Notes under the pieces: generated by a model | The model's database searches: none | What the model was told of the DNA's origin: nothing | The model's input: the letters and a program-made list of their open reading frames with translations, nothing else | Shown here: piece by piece, positions 5,227-10,800 of the stretch | Layout: every line of letters begins with the position of its first letter | How positions within the stretch are numbered: position 1 is the first letter of the stretch | Position numbers and translations under genes: made by a program | Assembly (NCBI GenBank): GCA_945901965.1 | Contig: CAMDMN010000048.1 | Coordinates: 1 to 10,800, forward strand | Direction of reading: 5' to 3' | Source: Legionella genomosp. 1 | GTDB taxonomy: Bacteria > Pseudomonadota > Gammaproteobacteria > Legionellales > Legionellaceae | Length of the DNA stretch: 10,800 bases

Positions 5227-6787
5227 GTGGCGTTATCTATTCAAATACAATGGTATGTAGATAAAGGATTATTAACGACTCAACAGGCCAGTGAGTTGAA
5301 ATATGGTTCTAACCTTGAGTCAGAAGAAATACGTTGCTTGGTAGATTCTGGAATATTAACATTCGATCAGGTCAATCAGTTGACTTACTTTGGGCGAGAA
5401 GTTTTAGAGTCTGAGCCTATACGTGATTTATTTCAGGATAAAACCTTAAAATTCGAGCAGGTCAATCAGTTGACGGCCGCGGAGCTAAAAGCTTTAGAGT
5501 CTGAGCCTATACGTGATTTATTACGGGATAAAACCTTAAAATTCGAACAGGTCAATCAGTTGACGTACGAAGGGAGACTAGCTTTAGAGTCTGAGCCTAT
5601 ACGTGATTTATTTCGGAATAAAAGCATAACATTCGAACAGGTCAATCAGTTGACGTACGAAGGGAGACGAGATTTAACGTCTGAGCCTATACGTGATTTA
5701 TTTCAGGATAAAACCTTAAAATTCGAGCAGGTCAATCAGTTGACGTACGAAGGGAGACTAGCTTTAGAGTCTGAGCCTATACGTGATAAGCATAACATTC
5801 GAACAGGTCAATTTAAACATACCAGGAGCACATACTGCAATTACTAAGCTGGCATCAGCGCTGGGTTATGATAATAGTTTTGAAGAAGGAATGTGCCTAG
5901 GTATTTCAACTTTATGGATGAATGCCAATTTAATAGGGGAAGAAGCAAAATTTATTGCTCGAATTGAAAGAATCAGATTCGTGCCTACTGATACACTCAA
6001 GTCACAAATTATTGCTGTAAAAGATAAAGTTAAGGCTAACAATAAAAGTGATTTAACGGATGATGATTTGGCATTGCTTGAAATAAACGCTATGTATGAT
6101 TCCATTGCACTTTTTCAAAGTCCGCGTTTATTCCCTGAAGCTTTGGGTGGAGAATACATGCAAGATGATAGTATAATTGTTGGGGAAATTGCCGAATCCG
6201 ATGCCATTAAAGACAGGGGGGGGCTATATCAAGCTTACCAACAAGTTATTTTTGGTTCCAACACCCAGGGCTCTACAGGAGATGAATCGGAACTGTCTAA
6301 CTATTTTAAAAAAATGGAGCTCATGATCAATGGGTTGAGTCCGCCGCCAGAAGGTTCATTGTGTTTTCTGTTAAGTAGTGGTATTCACGCAATTTCGGTT
6401 AAATACGATGTAGAAAAGAAAACGTGGAGTATTATGGACATTAATCAGTGGAGTGAATATATGCCCCGCAGCTTTGTAAAGGGGGTATCCTCTGAGCCAA
6501 GAAGTGCGTTAAATACAATTGATTTGGTTAATACCATTAGCAAAGCAGAAGGGTTTAACAATGCGGGGATGAGTACTTTTACCATAAAACTATTTACCAC
6601 AAATAATCAGGAACAGAAAGATAAATTAAAAGATGACTTTAATAGTTTTAAACAAATTTTGATAGAGGATTTAAAATCTAAATTACAAAATGCTAAAGAG
6701 GTGCTTCAAGCATTAAGAGAACGTAGCGAAGATCAAGATCCTACATTAGATCCCACTAAAGATCCAACTAATGCGCCGCGTGTTTGA
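5227..6787 (+). pseudogene. Solenoid-repeat protein with C58 (YopT/AvrPphB)-like cysteine-protease domain, frame broken by a 14-bp deletion
   Basis: Two frames form one gene. The first opens at GTG 5227 after AAGAG and carries a diverged repeat (residues 16-43) and four full 30-residue repeats (44-163) of pattern LTFEQVNQLTYEGRLALESE then PIRDLFRDKT. A further repeat breaks off at residue ~187. There, CGTGAT runs straight into AAGCATAAC, while the parallel repeat at 5605-5650 has 14 extra bases; restoring them makes 525 codons with one stop. The second frame continues with the last repeat and a ~300-residue domain having EEGMCLGISTLWMN (Cys codon 5894), SGIHAISVKYD (His 6386) and WSIMDINQW (Asp 6437). 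The order Cys-His-Asp, a hydrophobic or Trp-rich segment after Cys and 17 residues from His to Asp fit C58/papain-like peptidases. The tail is charged with DPT repeats. It has no signal peptide. An injected effector role is a guess. The second frame also opens with GTG at 5783, so the catalytic domain might still be made separately. Confidence 0.7.
5356..5790 (+). repeat. 90-bp in-frame tandem repeats (30 residues each)
   Basis: The marker GTCAATCAGT starts at 5371, 5461, 5551, 5641 and 5731, exactly 90 bp apart. The nucleotide sequence is almost identical between units (for example GAGTCTGAGCCTATACGTGA in most), so the array was expanded or homogenised recently and is prone to recombination. 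The next unit is 14 bp short, which causes the frameshift. Confidence 0.92.
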
Positions 6788-6903
6788 AGCCCTTGCAAAG
6801 TAACACTACCGTCAGACTCGATTGTTATTCATGGAGTTTATGGTCCAAACCGATGAACGCTCTCTTCGTCTTTTTTATCTTCATCTTCTTCAGTAACATA
6901 AGC

Positions 6904-7450
6904 GTAACCGTTCTGCCAACTACACGGTACTAAATTAATTTATATTTTGGTTGATATTAAAAGGCAGCAAATTTATATATTCAACGCTGTTTTTACAAAG
7001 ACGAATATTATTAAATAAATGCAGCAAATAATCGTAAGGATTCCATTGATTAGCAACAGCGGTTGCAATCAAGCTATAGAATAAAGCGCCAGCATTAGCG
7101 CCACGTGGACTTCCTGAGAACATCCAGTTTTTGCGACCTAAAGCAAATGGTCTTATTTGATTTTCAGCGCCATTATTATCAATTTCTAGCATGCCATCGA
7201 TTAAATAATTGTTTAGCTCACTCCATCTTTGCTGCATATAAAGCAAGCCATTACTGAGCTTTGATTGCGGGGCTGCATGTTTTAATGATTGCTCTAGCCA
7301 TATTTTCATCTCATTTAAAATTGGCAGGGCTTTTTCAAGGCGCAATTGATGACGCTCTTCATGAGTATATTTATTATCTCGCGCCAACTTTTCAAGCGCA
7401 TAAAGCTTTTGAAAATAAGCGATAGCGGCGTTTTTCAAGCTAGTTGACAC
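6904..7450 (-). mobile_element. 3' part of an IS66-family element including its terminal inverted repeat
   Basis: The transposase fragment (6935-7450) is followed 31 bases after its stop codon by GTAACCGTTCTGCCAA (6904-6919), close to the GTAAGCG-type ends of IS66 elements. The flanking ACATAAGC could be one copy of the 8-bp target duplication this family makes; the partner copy is not in view because the other end has been lost. Confidence 0.6.
6935..7450 (-). pseudogene. IS66-family transposase, C-terminal fragment
   Basis: The 171-residue stretch is the C-terminal third of an IS66 TnpC transposase. It shows the helical N-part (FQKLYALEKLARDNKYTHEE, LPILNEMKIWLEQ), then LIDGMLEIDNNGAENQIRPF then ALGRKNWMFSGSPRGANAGA, and ALFYSLIATAVANQWNPYDY. 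The E in N-N-x-A-E-x-x-I-R-P is the last acid of the DDE triad; the two aspartates and the zinc-binding N-terminal part are missing. The frame stays open for some 15 codons beyond 7450 in a degraded stretch (CCLNLQKR, perhaps from the G-C-x-A-H-x-R-R motif) and then gives way to group II intron sequence. There is no valid start codon, so it is inactive. Confidence 0.88.
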
Positions 7451-7522
7451 TCTTTTTTGTAAATTTAGGCAACAAAAAGTTGTTTAATTTCTTGTTGTTT
7501 TTCAGGGACACTGATTTATCGG

Positions 7523-7600
7523 GAGCCGGATGCGGTAGTTCTGCAAGTCCGGTTCTGAGGAGGGTTTGGTCAGAGCGATCTGGCCATTCTACTCACCCAC
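7523..7600 (+). ncRNA. 3' end of a group II intron (domains V and VI), remnant
   Basis: Bases 7523-7556 fold as the 34-nt catalytic domain V: GAGCCGGA pairs with TCCGGTTC, and TGCGG pairs with CTGCA across the loop TAGTT, with a two-base AG bulge on the 3' side, as in canonical domain V. Next, TGGTCAGA (7567-7574), a GCGA tetraloop (GNRA type) and TCTGGCCA (7579-7586) form domain VI, followed by a CTACTCAC tail typical of intron 3' ends. The 5' domains and the reverse transcriptase gene are absent, since IS66 sequence starts about 50 bases upstream. The intron is dead. The exact 3' splice point, somewhere in 7593-7600, is uncertain. Confidence 0.75.
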
Positions 7601-7640
7601 GACCCCTTTATATCGCAGGGCTTTAAATGCCGTTTGAAAC

Positions 7641-7690
7641 TCGAAATGACCTATTTACACACATATCATGATCCTTGCATCCTTGCATCC
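7641..7690 (-). repeat. Third copy of the degenerate ~40-bp repeat
   Basis: Read on the minus strand, this is ATATGTGTGTAAATAGGTCA followed by TTTCGAG, preceded by GGATGCAAGGATGCAAGGAT (an 8-bp tandem). It aligns with the repeats at 1263-1224 (minus strand) and 951-990 (plus strand). It lies between the group II intron end and the promoter of the acetyltransferase. Confidence 0.4.
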
Positions 7691-7711
7691 TTATAGCCCA
7701 GTCGGGAACTC

Positions 7712-7720
7712 TGATATAAT
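7712..7720 (+). promoter_or_regulatory. Extended -10 promoter of the GNAT gene
   Basis: TGATATAAT (7712-7720) is a full extended -10. Transcription would start near 7727 and give an 18-base leader that holds the GAGG ribosome binding site (7736-7739). The -35 position is weak. Confidence 0.55.
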
Positions 7721-7744
7721 GCTGTTTTTTCAATAGAGGTTTAT

Positions 7745-8230
7745 ATGCAAAAAGAAGTGCGATTTGCTACAGCCAAAGATTTTGATTTGATCTATGATGC
7801 ATTACGCGAGGATTTAGAAGAACAAGGAGTACTTCATCGTTTCAAATATTCTAAGCTTGAATTTAAAGAACTTGTTTTTGGTGTAAAACCACGTGCTACT
7901 TTTTTAATTTTGTGGATAGATAGTCAATTCGCGGGCTTCACAAACTATTCCATTGACTATCGCAATTGCACAGCAAATGTTTTAGCAAATCTTTATATCA
8001 ATGATCTCTTTGTTAAAAAGCCATATCGACGTATGAAGGGAGCAGCTTTATTGCTAGAAAAACTCAAAGAAGTTGCCAAGCAAGAAGCTTGTGGTCGTAT
8101 TGAATTTATTGTTCTTGCAGAGAACACAGGCGCCCTAGAATTTTATGGAAAATTTCTCAAGAGCAAGATTATTAGCGGTAAACTTCATTACATGCGTTTA
8201 GAGTTGAATCAAAAAACAGACGATAGTTAA
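7745..8230 (+). CDS. GNAT-family N-acetyltransferase
   Basis: The 161-residue protein has the full GNAT layout. VRFATAKDFDLIYDALREDL (5-24) is the first strand and helix, FLILWIDSQFAGFTNYSI (53-70) the central hairpin, YINDLFVKKPYRRMKGAALL (84-103) strand beta-4 plus motif A, where acetyl-CoA pyrophosphate binds, and RIEFIVLAENTGALEFYGKF (118-137) the motif B region. Motif A reads R-R-M-K-G-A-A rather than the ideal R-x-x-G-x-G, a tolerated variant. The sequence resembles the diamine/spermidine or phosphinothricin acetyltransferase-like subgroup, but the acceptor cannot be deduced. It has its own promoter, a GAGG ribosome binding site five bases before the ATG, and no operon partner. The following 91 bases, up to the convergent methyltransferase, show no clear terminator. 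Confidence 0.9.
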   Translation: MQKEVRFATAKDFDLIYDALREDLEEQGVLHRFKYSKLEFKELVFGVKPRATFLILWIDSQFAGFTNYSIDYRNCTANVLANLYINDLFVKKPYRRMKGAALLLEKLKEVAKQEACGRIEFIVLAENTGALEFYGKFLKSKIISGKLHYMRLELNQKTDDS

Positions 8231-8321
8231 TTCATTTATTCTCGTGGTATTAGGCCTAGCCCTCCGGAACTTGCGCCATGATGCAAAATCATTGAATTTT
8301 AAGCCACAAGAAGTTCGCCAA

Positions 8322-9092
8322 TCATTTTTTAGCAATAACTGTTGGAAATAAACATTGAGAGTCATAAATTATTTCTTCAATGGTGAACCCAGCACTCAGC
8401 AATTGCATTCGAGTGGTCTCTTCAGTTTGGTAGCATTGCCATTTCGCTTGTATTATATCTTGAAAAATAGTTTTTTGTTTTAATGCATCTTCATGGCTAA
8501 TATTTTTTTGAGCTAGTGGTTTTGCCTTATCATCTGGATGAGAAAGATAACTTGTTATCAGCACACCATTGGAGCGTAAAGCTTTAGCAATTTCTTGATA
8601 AAAATTTATTAATTTTTCAGTATTTGGCTCATATATATTCAAGCCATTACTAGTAATAAGGTCAAAGGACTCATGAAAATTTAAATCCCATGCATCTCGT
8701 TTTATAAATTGACAATTAATTATGGAGCGCTCAAGAGCAAGGTTATGGGCAAGTTTTAAAGAATCATTATCTAAATCAATACCGGTTATATTAATATCTT
8801 TTAAACAATCAGGTGGCAAACTTAAGAAATCTTCCATTAAGCCGCAAGGTAAAGAGGCAATATGCATGTTAGGCTTTAAGCGCTTTAAAATTTCTTTTTG
8901 AAAAACATTAAATCTCTCTTGAGTTGCCAGGATTCCAGGTGCTTTATTAATTAGCCAATCTTCAAGGGGTGACATGTTTTTTTTGCCCTTACCATATAAT
9001 ATGGCGTAAGCCGTCCAGTACCCATTTAGCCCTTTATTTTGTATTAAAAATTTTCCAAGATCAAAAGTGTCTAATTGGGGTCGTGTGGACAA
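8322..9092 (-). CDS. Class I SAM-dependent methyltransferase with a start codon inside a mobile element
   Basis: The product of up to 256 residues has a Rossmann-type methyltransferase core. HIASLPCGLMEDFLSL (77-92) stands at motif I in a variant lacking the usual G-x-G-x-G, ITGIDLDNDSLKLA (102-115) is the strand with the acid that binds SAM ribose, RDAWDLNF and FDLITSNGLNIYEP (132-156) are motifs III and IV, and IAKALRSNGVLITSYLSHPD is motif V and VI. The substrate is unknown. The only start for the full frame is TTG at 9092-9090, which lies within the 42-bp inverted repeat of the adjacent MITE-like element and has no ribosome binding site. The first coding ATG is residue 40. The native start was therefore probably removed by the insertion. 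The protein may be made from TTG, from Met40, or not at all. Confidence 0.75.
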   Translation of the reverse strand: MSTRPQLDTFDLGKFLIQNKGLNGYWTAYAILYGKGKKNMSPLEDWLINKAPGILATQERFNVFQKEILKRLKPNMHIASLPCGLMEDFLSLPPDCLKDINITGIDLDNDSLKLAHNLALERSIINCQFIKRDAWDLNFHESFDLITSNGLNIYEPNTEKLINFYQEIAKALRSNGVLITSYLSHPDDKAKPLAQKNISHEDALKQKTIFQDIIQAKWQCYQTEETTRMQLLSAGFTIEEIIYDSQCLFPTVIAKK

Positions 9093-9289
9093 ACTGACAA
9101 AAACTGGTATTTCAGATTCAATCCAACAAAGTGAGTAATATTTAGATTAAAAACCATAAAACTGCTCATCCTTAGTGTAAGTGGTTTTATAATTTCACGT
9201 TAATTATTTGTACTTTAAGTGTATAAATTGGTTATATTGTTGAGTTAAATCTGAAATACCAGTTTTTGTCAGTTTGTCCACACGACCCC
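9077..9289. mobile_element. MITE-like element 2 with perfect 42-bp terminal inverted repeats
   Basis: Bases 9077-9118 (starting GGGGTCGTGTGGACAAACTG) are the exact reverse complement of 9248-9289; the bases just inside and outside do not pair. The element is 213 bp, AT-rich inside, and has no ORF of its own. A 7-bp inner inverted pair (9156-9162 with 9184-9190) is present. It is almost the same size as element 1 but shares no end sequence with it. It separates the 5' end of the methyltransferase from a truncated GNAT gene, and its left repeat supplies the methyltransferase's first codons. Confidence 0.75.
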
Positions 9290-9300
9290 TGCAATGGTGT

Positions 9301-9329
9301 TTGACAAAGATATACGAAAAATCTACGAT
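9301..9329 (+). promoter_or_regulatory. Candidate promoter for the truncated GNAT gene
   Basis: TTGACA (9301-9306) matches the -35 consensus exactly and is followed after 17 bases by TACGAT (9324-9329), 4 of 6 to the -10. It starts 12 bases outside element 2 and points at the gene beginning at 9355. Confidence 0.5.
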
Positions 9330-9354
9330 ATGTTGATTTATAAGGCCTATTTGC

Positions 9355-9648
9355 ATGATAAAAAATTCAATTGAAGTGTTCAATTTTACTCTCAAAGATA
9401 TACCACGAGCTGCATATACATTGTTTCGTGCATTTGAGCATGATCCTTTGATGATGTGGATATTTGGTAGTAAACAAGCTTATGAAAACAAAGGATTAGA
9501 ACTTTTCAAAACTTGGGTCAAATATTGCGTTCTTTATGGCACAGTAATTAGAACGAATAATTTTGAGTCGGTAGCAATTAGAAGAAAACCAGGGGATACC
9601 AAACTACGGCTATGGCGAATCCTGCGATCTGGAATGTACAAAAATCCA
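9355..9648 (+). pseudogene. GNAT-family acetyltransferase, cut off at the GC-rich repeat
   Basis: The first ~98 residues fit the N-terminal half of a GNAT protein of the type with a long helical start: FNFTLKDIPRAAYTLFRAFE then HDPLMMWIFGSKQ, a helix LELFKTWVKYCVLYGTVIRT, and ESVAIRRKPGDTKL then WRILRSGMYK. In this group A-F-x-x-D-P-x-x-x-W-x-F opens the fold and a W-R-x-L-R-x-G helix precedes the acetyl-CoA binding core. The core (motifs A and B) is absent. Right after MYKN the frame enters the 21-nt GC-rich repeat at 9649 and ends at 9711 with unrelated residues. The gene is truncated and inactive, though its promoter and start look intact. Confidence 0.72.
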
Positions 9649-9669
9649 GTCCGTCCCGGTCCGTCCCCT
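9649..9669. repeat. GC-rich 21-nt repeat, copy 2
   Basis: Identical to 869-889 (core CCGTCCCGGTCCGTCCCC). It marks the exact point where the upstream GNAT frame loses family similarity. It is followed by TTGTGTTTTCCTTGTGTTTT, itself a short direct repeat. Confidence 0.65.
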
Positions 9670-9721
9670 TGTGTTTTCCTTGTGTTTTTGATGATTGCAT
9701 CTCCTATATAACAGTTAGTCC

Positions 9722-9736
9722 TGACAAAATTTGTCA
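9722..9736. promoter_or_regulatory. Palindrome TGACAAAATTTGTCA
   Basis: A perfect 7+1+7 palindrome 155 bases upstream of brnT. It has the shape of a dimeric repressor site, but its position is far from the brnT promoter and its target gene is unknown. Confidence 0.25.
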
Positions 9737-9830
9737 ACAATTTTTATTCACACCTACCTAAAATGTAGCACATGAAAAAAATAGCAAATTTCGGTGACAA
9801 TTTTGTTACGACATTTATTCATTAATAAAC

Positions 9831-9859
9831 TTGATATTTATACGTCAACGACGTATAAT
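9831..9859 (+). promoter_or_regulatory. brnT promoter with built-in palindromic operator
   Basis: TTGATA (9831-9836), exactly 17 bases, TATAAT (9854-9859): a near-consensus sigma-70 promoter. The palindrome TATACGTC-AAC-GACGTATA (9839-9857) fills the spacer and overlaps the -10, so a dimer bound there would block RNA polymerase. The antitoxin encoded downstream is the obvious candidate repressor. The transcript would start near 9866, leaving a ~25-base leader without a clear ribosome binding site before the toxin ATG. Confidence 0.75.
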
Positions 9860-9890
9860 ATAACTTATAGGTCAACTCATGTCATAGATT

Positions 9891-10154
9891 ATGAATAAAT
9901 TTGAATGGGATGAAAACAAAAGAACACTTAATTTTGAAAAACATGGAATTGATTTTGTTGATGCAATAGATGTGTTTATGGATTTAAGTCGTATTGAGTT
10001 TGAAAAAATTCGTGATGGTGAGCTTCGGTATCTAACGATCGGATCTGTCAATGATGTAGTTATCTTGGTCGTTTATACATATCGTGGCAGCACGGTGAGA
10101 TTAATTTCAGCGAGGAGGGCCAGTAAAAATGAACGCGAAGCGTACTTCAGTTAA
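9891..10154 (+). CDS. brnT: BrnT-family type II toxin
   Basis: The 87-residue protein is a full-length BrnT. It has FEWDENKRTLNFEKHGIDFV (4-23), the family N-terminus with the conserved W-D-x-x-K and K-H-G-I/V-x-F, then RYLTIGSVNDVVILVVYTYR (46-65) and VRLISARRASKNEREAY (69-85), with the basic S-A-R-x-A-x-x-x-E-x-x-x-Y ending. BrnT has a RelE-like fold and inhibits translation by RNA cleavage when freed from BrnA. Its end overlaps the antitoxin start by 26 bases, which supports coupled translation. The start is the only ATG before the motif and has a poor ribosome binding site, which would keep toxin levels low. Confidence 0.92.
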   Translation: MNKFEWDENKRTLNFEKHGIDFVDAIDVFMDLSRIEFEKIRDGELRYLTIGSVNDVVILVVYTYRGSTVRLISARRASKNEREAYFS

Positions 10155-10494
10155 AAAACAAGGTGGGAAAACCAATTGGAATGCTGTTAATTTGATGACT
10201 GAGGATGAAATCAATGCTGCAGCGGCTACTGATCCTGAAGCGCTGCCATTAACAAAAGAACAATTGAAGCAGTTCAAACGCGTTAATCCCACTCAAGAAA
10301 TTGATGTGAAGTTAATTCGTCAAAAACTACATCTATCTCAAGATGAATTTGCTGGATATTTTGGTGTCAGTGTACGAACGCTTCAAGAATGGGAGCAGCA
10401 TAGACGTACACCTAATGCTACTACACGTAATTTTCTTAAAGTGATTTATTTGGAACCTAGAGCAGTACTTAGAGCACTAAAAGACTCAAATTAG
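10129..10494 (+). CDS. BrnA-like antitoxin with an HTH DNA-binding domain
   Basis: The 121-residue partner of BrnT has two parts. Residues 16-52 (NWNAVNLMTEDEINAAAATD then PEALPLTKEQLKQFKRV) match the toxin-wrapping region of BrnA proteins, which typically read M-T-D-E-E-I followed by A-x-x-x-D-P-x-x-x-P-L. Residues 60-118 form an XRE-type helix-turn-helix (VKLIRQKLHLSQDEFAGYFG then VSVRTLQEWEQHRRTPNATT). The first-described BrnA ends in a ribbon-helix-helix, so the DNA-binding domain here is of another class and resembles the C-terminus of the HigA-like antitoxin at 4097. It probably binds the palindrome in the promoter. GAGGAGGG upstream of the ATG (10111-10118) is a strong ribosome binding site, favouring antitoxin over toxin. 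The gene is intact. Confidence 0.85.
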   Translation: MNAKRTSVKKQGGKTNWNAVNLMTEDEINAAAATDPEALPLTKEQLKQFKRVNPTQEIDVKLIRQKLHLSQDEFAGYFGVSVRTLQEWEQHRRTPNATTRNFLKVIYLEPRAVLRALKDSN

Positions 10495-10508
10495 ACGATA
10501 GGAATTAG

Positions 10509-10800
10509 GGCTCCGTTGCAAAAAATAACAAAAGTGTAAAGCACTGAATTTTTGGCGTACTTCAGCTATATAAACCAAATTGCTCATTAATAAATGATAT
10601 TTCATTACGATTGCCATACATCCAGCAATTAAACTGACCTTTTTTAAACATTCTCATGACCTCAAATCCTTTTATGGTAGCATAGGCCGTTTTCATTGAT
10701 TGTAATCCTCTGGCTGGATTTAGGGGTTTGAAGTCCTCACAACCGGAAACATACGCTAAGGGGAAAATTTGTGTTGATTAAATTCAATAAGACTTACTTT
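10509..10800 (-). mobile_element. Right end of an IS6-family insertion sequence (runs off the window)
   Basis: GGCTCCGTTGCAAA (10509-10522) closely resembles the GGCACTGTTGCAAA-type terminal repeat of IS6/IS26-like elements. The transposase C-terminus lies just inside, at the usual distance. The element begins 15 bases after the brnT-antitoxin stop codon. Confidence 0.8.
10562..10735 (-). pseudogene. IS6-family transposase, C-terminal fragment
   Basis: Read from the minus strand: FKPLNPARGLQSMKTAYATI, then KGFEVMRMFKKGQFNCWMYG, then NEISFINEQFGLYS and a TGA at 10564-10562. The A-x-x-T-I-x-G-x-E-x-x-x-M-x-x-K-G-Q block and the F-G-x-Y ending are typical of IS6 transposases. The D-H-R-x-x-K-x-R motif, with the last stretch before the final helices, should stand just upstream. 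Instead the frame reads LAYVSGCEDF and meets a stop about 12 codons further. The copy therefore appears rearranged or frameshifted near 10735 and inactive. The catalytic DDE region would be outside or lost. Confidence 0.75.

Noticed and set aside
5356..5790. CRISPR array
   Set aside because: The 90-bp units are in-frame coding repeats with no spacer-repeat alternation.
5866..6105. Minus-strand ORF inside the C58-like domain
   Set aside because: It is antisense to a frame with clear domain structure and has no features of its own.
7444..7626. 60-codon plus-strand ORF
   Set aside because: It spans group II intron domains V and VI, whose RNA fold explains the sequence.
8231..8321. Possible RNA gene or terminator between the convergent GNAT and methyltransferase genes
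   Set aside because: No stable hairpin with a T-run and no tRNA-like cloverleaf could be seen.
9204..9395. 63-codon minus-strand ORF
   Set aside because: It lies across the right terminal repeat of the MITE-like element and the start of the truncated GNAT gene; no ribosome binding site or recognisable motif.
9534..9740. Minus-strand ORF over the GC-rich repeat
   Set aside because: It is antisense to the truncated GNAT gene and passes through the repeat; it shows no protein-family signal.

Overview
The window is AT-rich DNA from a gammaproteobacterium. The gene mix (YaaA, the RbgA/YlqF GTPase, an NlpC/P60-type lipoprotein, a solenoid plus cysteine-protease-like protein of effector type, and many decayed mobile elements) suggests Legionellales or a similar intracellular lineage. 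That placement is an inference from gene style; no ribosomal RNA or other lineage marker is present.

Layout. 1-205 (-): 5' end of a lipoprotein that looks like an NlpC/P60 cell-wall hydrolase. 285-1264: decayed DNA holding a frameshifted GH16-like remnant, a minus-strand ORF remnant, a GC-rich 21-nt repeat and an inverted pair of degenerate ~40-bp repeats. 1446-2201 (+): intact yaaA. 2300-2516: a 217-bp MITE-like element with perfect 39-bp terminal inverted repeats, between the convergent yaaA and ylqF genes. 2526-3458 (-): intact ylqF/rbgA. 3502-3738: a fragment with the Walker A region of an SF1-type helicase. 3783-4390: a HigB2-like toxin and its HTH antitoxin. 4617-4987: a broken hicAB pair. 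5227-6787: a 30-residue solenoid repeat protein whose C-terminal domain carries a Cys-His-Asp pattern resembling C58 (YopT/AvrPphB) peptidases, split into two frames by a 14-bp deletion inside a repeat. 6904-7600: the 3' part of an IS66-family element beside the last two domains of a group II intron. 7745-8230 (+): an intact GNAT acetyltransferase. 8322-9092 (-): a SAM methyltransferase whose only upstream start codon lies in the terminal repeat of a second MITE-like element (9077-9289, perfect 42-bp ends). 9355-9648: a GNAT gene cut off exactly at the second copy of the 21-nt GC-rich repeat. 9891-10494: a BrnT toxin with an HTH-type BrnA-like antitoxin, preceded by a near-consensus promoter with a palindromic operator. 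10509-10800 (-): one end of an IS6-family element.

The stable core genes here are yaaA, ylqF, the NlpC-like gene and probably the 7745 acetyltransferase. Around them is a patchwork in which three toxin-antitoxin modules, two MITE-like elements, IS66, IS6, group II intron and possible IS21-type traces have accumulated and broken neighbouring genes. The most interesting item is the repeat plus C58-like protein: its reading frame is restored exactly if the 14 missing bases are put back, which implies a recently intact gene of about 524 residues.
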